Position numbers and translations under genes: made by a program
Shown here: piece by piece, positions 5,081-8,892 of the stretch
Position numbering within the stretch: the stretch's first letter is position 1
How the letters are laid out: each line of letters begins with the position of its first letter
DNA from: Pyrinomonadaceae bacterium
GTDB taxonomy: Bacteria > Acidobacteriota > Blastocatellia > Pyrinomonadales > Pyrinomonadaceae
NCBI GenBank assembly: GCA_013813825.1
Contig: JACCRA010000281.1
Span: 1-8,892, forward strand
Length of the DNA: 8,892 nucleotides
Reading direction: 5' to 3'
Notes under the pieces: model-generated
Database searches by the model: none
The model's input: only the letters and a program-made list of their open reading frames with translations
What the model was told of the DNA's origin: nothing

Positions 5081-7576
5081 TTAGCGGTAAGCTTCAATCG
5101 ACGTGACGACGTTCGCGGTGAGCGCGGGTGACAGGCGGCGCAGGTGTTTGTCTTGTCTCATGTTTCCGACGGCGGAACTGAGCAGGTCGGCGGCGGTCTC
5201 GCCGTCAGCGGGGAAGCAGGCCATCCCAATGCTCACGCTGACGTGCGCCCGGCGACCGGTGCACGCGGAGTAATCGTGCGACTCGACGGCGCAGCGAATC
5301 CGCTCCGCGATCATTTCCGACACGTCGGCCGAAGCCATCGGCATGATCGCGACGAACTCATCGCCCGCGTAGCGCGCGAGGATGTCCATCTGCCGGAATT
5401 GTTTTTTGATGACCGTCGCCACTTCGGCCAGCACGCGGTCGCCGATCCCGTGGCCGTGCTGATTATTAATCTGCTTAAAGTCGTCCAAATCCATACTGAG
5501 GACGGTCATCGGCTCGCAGTTGAGGCGCTGGCATTCGGCGATCCGCTGTTCAAGGGCGTGGTGGAAGGCGCGCGCGTTCGGCAGCTCGGTGAGTTGATCG
5601 ACCAGCGCCTGCTCCTTCGTCTTTTCAAACGTGACAGCATTATTGAGCGCGCTCGCGGCATGGTGCGAGACGGATTCGAGCAGCCGCACCTGCTCGGTGG
5701 AATACGTCGCCCGCGAAGAAGAATAAAGCGTGATGGTGCCGAAGGCCCCGTCCTCGCGGATCAGCGGCGAGACCAGCACGCCTTGTATCTTGGCGCAGAT
5801 CTCTTCGGGTACTCCGACCAGATCAAGCTCCGGCGGCGTGTTGCACATCGAGCGGGCGTTGGCGATCACCCACCCGGTGATGCCTTCGCCAATAGTGACA
5901 CGCCGGTTGACGAACGCCGCGGCGTGTTCGCCCGTGGCGTGCACCGCGCAGGCTTTCCCGGAGCGTTCGTCCACGAGATAGATCACGCACGTGTCGAAGG
6001 GCACAATCGAGCGCAACTTGCTCGTGACGAGCGTCACCGTGTCGCGCAAGTTCAGCGACGAGCCGATGGTCTGTGCAATCTCATGGAGAGCGAATACTTC
6101 GCGCTGCGCTTCGACGATAGAGCGGTAGCCAGAACCTTCGCCCGCGCCGAGCACGTCCGTCGCCAGCCCGGCGTCGGGTCGGGCGGCGTTGAGGCCGGGG
6201 TTACTCTCCGAGGCCACTTGCTCACGCATGTCGTGTTCGGCGATCAATTGATCAAACATCTCGATGTGCCGTGTGAACATCTCGACGATGCGCGGATCGA
6301 AAGAGTTGCCGGCCATGTGGTGCAGTAGCCCGAGCGACTCTTCGCGCGTCATCCCGACGCGATACGGGCGGTCGCAGCGTGTCGCATCGTAAAAATCGAC
6401 GACCGCGATGATGCGCGCGACCAGTGGAATGTGCGCGCCTTTGAGTCCTTTCGGGTAGCCGGAGCCGTCCCACTTTTCGTGATGAAAACGCACGATGTCT
6501 TCCACCGGGTAAGGGAAGTTGACGCGCCGGATGATGTCACCGCCGACGATAGTGTGAATCTTCATCTTCTCAAACTCGGCCGCGGTCAGCTTGCCCGGCT
6601 TGTTGAGAATGTATTCCGGCACGGCCAGCTTGCCCACGTCGTGCAGGAGCGCGCCGGCGCGCAATGCCGTTAGTTCAGATTCGCTCACGCTGAGCAGTTT
6701 CCCCAACTCCATCGCATAAATCTGTGTCCGGCGCACGTGTCCATGTGTCGTTTGATCCTTCGCGTCAATCGCAATTGCGAGCGACTCGATAGCGTTCATG
6801 TGCAACTCGGCGATCTCTTCGGCGTGGCGGAGTTTGTCGGCCTGATGCCGTCGCACTTCCTCGATGCGCTGCTCGTCAAAGTGGTAAAGCAGATAGACCA
6901 GCGCAATGATCAGCACGCCGACGAAAAAGTTGGACATTCCGTCGCCCTGCAAAGCCGCGAAGAAGAGCGCGGCGGAGACGGCGCCGGCCAACTGCGTCAT
7001 CGCCGTCCAGACGAGGCTTTCCCGCGATTGCGTGAAGCGCCACTGTCCCGTCGCGAAGGCGGCGGAGATGTTCGCGGCCAAGGCGTTCAGCGCATACCGC
7101 ACCGCCGCGAAAGCGAACAAGGGGACCAACAGCACTCCGAGCGGCACGGCTTGCCCTTCGGCCGCCTCTCCCGTGAGCAGCCATGACACCAATTGATAGG
7201 CCAAGACCGCCGTCGCGCAGGCGACAATGCTCGCCGCAATGGAAAAAAGGCGCGCCCGACGGTCGTTCACCCGGCGCGTCGCCAGCGCACTGTCGGCAGC
7301 GGCAAGGAGCACTGCCGCCGGCGCGCCGTAAAGCATCGCGGCCAGAAAAATAACGGCTTCAGCCAGCGTCTTCTGGTCGCGGTCAGCGCCGTCCGATTTG
7401 AATAACGAAACTGTAAACTTGCCTGCGGCCAGAGTCAGCAACAACAGCCCGCCGAACCAGAACAAATCAGCCGCTTCGTATGAAATGAGATTGAGAAGTG
7501 CGGGGACAAGGCACGCAACTGCCAGCGTCAAAACGCCGCCGAGGAGGGCGATATTTATTAATTTGCCGTGTGACAT
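5081..7576 (-). CDS. Membrane-anchored HD-GYP / GAF / GGDEF protein (c-di-GMP turnover)
   Basis: This 831-residue protein combines domains for breaking down and for making c-di-GMP. An N-terminal region (about 1-232) has some seven hydrophobic membrane segments resembling a MASE-type sensor. A charged helical linker (233-262) leads to the HD-GYP domain (about 262-440) with an intact metal set: H280, H312-D313, H341, H365-H366, D394 and the DGSGYP signature (370-375). A GAF domain follows (about 508-648), then GGDEF (about 655-812). The GGDEF signature reads AGDEF (737-741), a variant known to be active in some cyclases. An inhibitory-site RxxD (728-731) stands exactly five residues before it, and the MDLDDFKQIN segment (695-704) keeps metal-binding aspartates. 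The usual closing motif DxALYxAK is replaced by SSAVGNMRQDKH. The family predicts phosphodiesterase plus possible cyclase activity at the membrane. The ATG at 7576 lacks a clear Shine-Dalgarno. The gene appears monocistronic, with its own promoter and terminator. Confidence 0.95.
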   Translation of the reverse strand: MSHGKLINIALLGGVLTLAVACLVPALLNLISYEAADLFWFGGLLLLTLAAGKFTVSLFKSDGADRDQKTLAEAVIFLAAMLYGAPAAVLLAAADSALATRRVNDRRARLFSIAASIVACATAVLAYQLVSWLLTGEAAEGQAVPLGVLLVPLFAFAAVRYALNALAANISAAFATGQWRFTQSRESLVWTAMTQLAGAVSAALFFAALQGDGMSNFFVGVLIIALVYLLYHFDEQRIEEVRRHQADKLRHAEEIAELHMNAIESLAIAIDAKDQTTHGHVRRTQIYAMELGKLLSVSESELTALRAGALLHDVGKLAVPEYILNKPGKLTAAEFEKMKIHTIVGGDIIRRVNFPYPVEDIVRFHHEKWDGSGYPKGLKGAHIPLVARIIAVVDFYDATRCDRPYRVGMTREESLGLLHHMAGNSFDPRIVEMFTRHIEMFDQLIAEHDMREQVASESNPGLNAARPDAGLATDVLGAGEGSGYRSIVEAQREVFALHEIAQTIGSSLNLRDTVTLVTSKLRSIVPFDTCVIYLVDERSGKACAVHATGEHAAAFVNRRVTIGEGITGWVIANARSMCNTPPELDLVGVPEEICAKIQGVLVSPLIREDGAFGTITLYSSSRATYSTEQVRLLESVSHHAASALNNAVTFEKTKEQALVDQLTELPNARAFHHALEQRIAECQRLNCEPMTVLSMDLDDFKQINNQHGHGIGDRVLAEVATVIKKQFRQMDILARYAGDEFVAIMPMASADVSEMIAERIRCAVESHDYSACTGRRAHVSVSIGMACFPADGETAADLLSSAVGNMRQDKHLRRLSPALTANVVTSIEAYR

Positions 7577-7667
7577 GTGCTGCGAGAGTGGCGGGCGGAA
7601 GATGACGGCTAATGAAATAAAGCCGGAAAAATCACTGACGAATTAGGATTTAACAGGGCAGGAGGAG

Positions 7668-7723
7668 ATGGTGAAAACTTATGCCAACAATGTTTGGCAA
7701 ATAGAGAATAGAGATTTCACCAT
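7668..7723. promoter_or_regulatory. Nested dyads at the predicted start of transcription (candidate operator)
   Basis: An inner dyad TGCCAA (7682-7687) / TTGGCA (7694-7699) with a 6-nt spacer lies directly over the predicted start site (about 7698) of the HD-GYP/GGDEF promoter. An outer perfect 9-bp inverted repeat, ATGGTGAAA (7668-7676) / TTTCACCAT (7715-7723), flanks it, with the right arm inside the -35/-10 spacer. This placement is typical of repressor sites. The cognate regulator is unknown, and a role as RNA structure in the leader is an alternative for the inner dyad. Confidence 0.4.
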
Positions 7724-7748
7724 AGTTCGTCAAGCAAATTATCTGTAA
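7668..7748 (+). CDS. Possible small ORF (25-26 codons), unrecognised
   Basis: A plus-strand ORF begins at ATG 7668 or GTG 7671 and ends with TAA at 7746-7748. GGAGG (7661-7665) lies 5 nt before the GTG, a workable spacing, and only 2 nt before the ATG. The peptide begins MVKTYANNVWQ and ends FTIVRQANYL; it is polar, with no hydrophobic segment or cysteine pattern. A hairpin (7769-7802) lies 20 nt after the stop. No good plus-strand promoter was found. The ORF overlaps the predicted minus-strand promoter of the c-di-GMP gene, whose inverted repeats create part of the codon pattern, so it may be chance. I recognise no family. Confidence 0.2.
   Translation: MVKTYANNVWQIENRDFTIVRQANYL
7705..7733 (-). 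promoter_or_regulatory. Predicted promoter of the HD-GYP/GGDEF gene
   Basis: On the minus strand TTGACG (7728-7733; five of six match) and TATTCT (7705-7710; four of six) are separated by exactly 17 nt. Transcription would start near 7698, about 120 nt before the ATG at 7576. It sits in AT-rich DNA between two GC-rich genes. Confidence 0.6.
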
Positions 7749-7768
7749 TGACAATCCCACCCGCGATT

Positions 7769-7802
7769 AGGAGCAGCGGGCACGGCTTTGAGTGCCGCTC
7801 CT
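7769..7802. repeat. Bulged hairpin downstream of the YyaL-type gene
   Basis: AGGAGC (7769-7774) pairs with GCTCCT (7797-7802), and GGCAC (7779-7783) pairs with GTGCC (7792-7796). This gives 11 bp in two stacked blocks with a 4-nt one-sided bulge (7775-7778) and an 8-nt loop. It lies 50 nt beyond the stop of the 7852-8892 gene but has no T-run on either strand, so it is at best a weak terminator. It may be a dispersed palindromic element or an mRNA 3' stabiliser. Confidence 0.55.
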
Positions 7803-7851
7803 TACAGAGACTTTCTCGAACAGCTATTAAGAGCAACTTAAAACTGACCGT

Positions 7852-8892
7852 CTAACTTCCGGCACGGGTTTTTCCTGCGTTTGAAAACAAGAGCGCGGCC
7901 AACTCTTGCGGGTCGTTGACGGGCTGGCGGCAAGTGTAATTTTCACAGACGTAAGCCGTCGCTTTCCCCGCGACGGTCGGCCGATCTTTCAACAACGGCA
8001 GGACGGCGGCCTGTCGTTCATCCTCTTCCGCTGTTTGCGCTATGACTTTATTCGGCAGGTATTCTTTCCAGACTTCACGCGCAAGCGCCCGTGTGTCTTC
8101 AGCGCCGGGCGAGCCGACGATGACGATCTCTTTCGGCGTCGAGAGATAGAAATCGAGCGCGCTGAGTAAGAGGCCGAACGCGGACGGATAACGCGCTATC
8201 GCGTCGCGGTTGAGGCGGAAAATGTTGACCGCCTGACGTTGGAGGGCAAGGTCTCCGGTCAAGATCGAGAGACGGAGTAGCAGTTCGGCGGCGACGGAAT
8301 TGCCCGAAGGGGTTGCGTTGTCGAGGAAATCTTTGGTCCGCACGATCAGTTGTTCGCCGCTCTGTGCGGTGTAGAAATAGCCGCCGCCCTGCCCATCCCA
8401 AAACTCCCGGTTCATTTCTCCGGTGAGGGTCAGCGCGGCTTCCAACCAGCGATACGTGCCTGTCACCTCATAAAGTGAAAGTAAGCCGGCGGCGAGTTGC
8501 GCGTAGTCGTCTTGATAAGCCTGAAGTTTCGCTTGCCCGTCTTTGAAGGTGTGCAGGAGTTTGCCGTCAATTCGCAACGTGTCGAGGATAAATCCCGCGT
8601 TGCGCTCCGCGACCGCGAGATAATCAGGACGATCCAGAATCGCGGCGGCCTCGGCGAAACTGGCGAGCATCATGCCGTTCCACCCGGTCAGGACTTTTTC
8701 ATCCCGCCCCGGCTTGATCCTCTTTTCGCGCGCCGCGAATAAAATTTGCGAACCGCGTTCGAGGGCCGCTCGCAATCGCTCAGCCGTCACGCCTGCTTCA
8801 CGCGCGACCACGTCCGCCGGTCGCGAGATGTGAAGAATATTTTCCCCTTCAAAATTACCTTCTTCGGTCACGCCGAAATAAGCGGCGAAGAG
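7852..8892 (-). CDS. Thioredoxin-domain protein of the YyaL/DUF255 (SSP411-like) family, C-terminal part (partial at window edge)
   Basis: Only the C-terminal 346 codons are visible. The reading frame runs open to the window edge (LFAAYFGVTEEGNFEGEN), so the 5' half lies outside; full family members are about 650-700 residues. An in-frame GTG at 8869-8871 is internal, not the start. The visible part is the alpha-helical barrel (six-hairpin glycosidase-like) region: VLTGWNGMMLASFAEAAAIL, YQDDYAQLAAGLLSLYE, FLDNATPSGNSVAAELLLRL and PSAFGLLLSALDFYL are family hallmarks. It ends with a two-cysteine segment YVCENYTCRQPV near the C-terminus, also usual for the family. The missing N-terminal domain is expected to be thioredoxin-like. 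The biochemical role of the family is not established. It is transcribed toward the HD-GYP/GGDEF gene, 275 nt away. Confidence 0.93.
   Translation of the reverse strand, partial: LFAAYFGVTEEGNFEGENILHISRPADVVAREAGVTAERLRAALERGSQILFAAREKRIKPGRDEKVLTGWNGMMLASFAEAAAILDRPDYLAVAERNAGFILDTLRIDGKLLHTFKDGQAKLQAYQDDYAQLAAGLLSLYEVTGTYRWLEAALTLTGEMNREFWDGQGGGYFYTAQSGEQLIVRTKDFLDNATPSGNSVAAELLLRLSILTGDLALQRQAVNIFRLNRDAIARYPSAFGLLLSALDFYLSTPKEIVIVGSPGAEDTRALAREVWKEYLPNKVIAQTAEEDERQAAVLPLLKDRPTVAGKATAYVCENYTCRQPVNDPQELAALLFSNAGKTRAGS

Noticed and set aside
5144..6328. 394-residue plus-strand open frame antisense to the HD-GYP/GGDEF gene
   Set aside because: Its composition is Arg/His/Asp/Gly-rich as expected from the complement of GC-rich coding DNA, it shows no family motif, and the opposite strand encodes clear domains across the whole span.
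7821..7841. TTAAG/CTTAA small dyad just after the YyaL-type gene
   Set aside because: A 5-bp AT-rich stem is too weak to call a terminator or operator.
8869..8871. GTG as the start of the 7852-8892 gene
   Set aside because: The frame stays open to the window edge and the upstream residues (AAYFGVTEEGNFEG) are part of the conserved family core, so the gene is simply cut off.

Overview
The window carries six protein genes, all on the minus strand, in GC-rich DNA with short, AT-richer gaps. Read in transcription order (high to low coordinates) they are: the 3' part of a YyaL/DUF255-type thioredoxin-domain protein (7852-8892, cut by the window edge); a large membrane-anchored c-di-GMP protein with HD-GYP, GAF and GGDEF domains (5081-7576); pyruvate dehydrogenase E1 alpha, E1 beta and the E2 acetyltransferase (pdhA 3681-4850, pdhB 2628-3611, pdhC 1065-2549); and a 10-TM EamA/DMT-family transporter (74-1027). 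No tRNA, rRNA, CRISPR array or insertion sequence was seen.

The window suggests a free-living, GC-rich, Gram-negative-type heterotroph. The protein style, the domain order of the c-di-GMP protein and the heptanucleotide inverted repeats between genes would fit Acidobacteriota (for example Blastocatellia). That is an inference from general style, not a demonstrated assignment.

The pdh block looks like one transcription unit. It is separated from the c-di-GMP gene by a convincing intrinsic terminator (5011-5051) and has its own promoter with a perfect TATAAT box (4964-4993). pdhA-pdhB-pdhC encode the E1 heterotetramer and E2 core that convert pyruvate to acetyl-CoA. E3 (dihydrolipoamide dehydrogenase) is not in the window and must come from elsewhere. 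The two gaps inside the operon are filled with diverged heptanucleotide repeats that form inverted repeats. The first of these supplies the last codons and the stop of pdhA and ends next to the pdhB ribosome binding site. The transporter lies only 37 nt after pdhC and may be co-transcribed.

The 275-nt gap between the YyaL-type gene and the c-di-GMP gene is AT-rich compared with its surroundings and unusually structured. It holds a hairpin (7769-7802), a good minus-strand promoter (7705-7733), a dyad at the predicted transcription start nested within a wider inverted repeat, and a possible 25-26 codon plus-strand ORF. This gap and the repeat elements in the pdh operon are the least explained parts. 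The main genes belong to known families, and no wholly new system can be demonstrated from the sequence alone.
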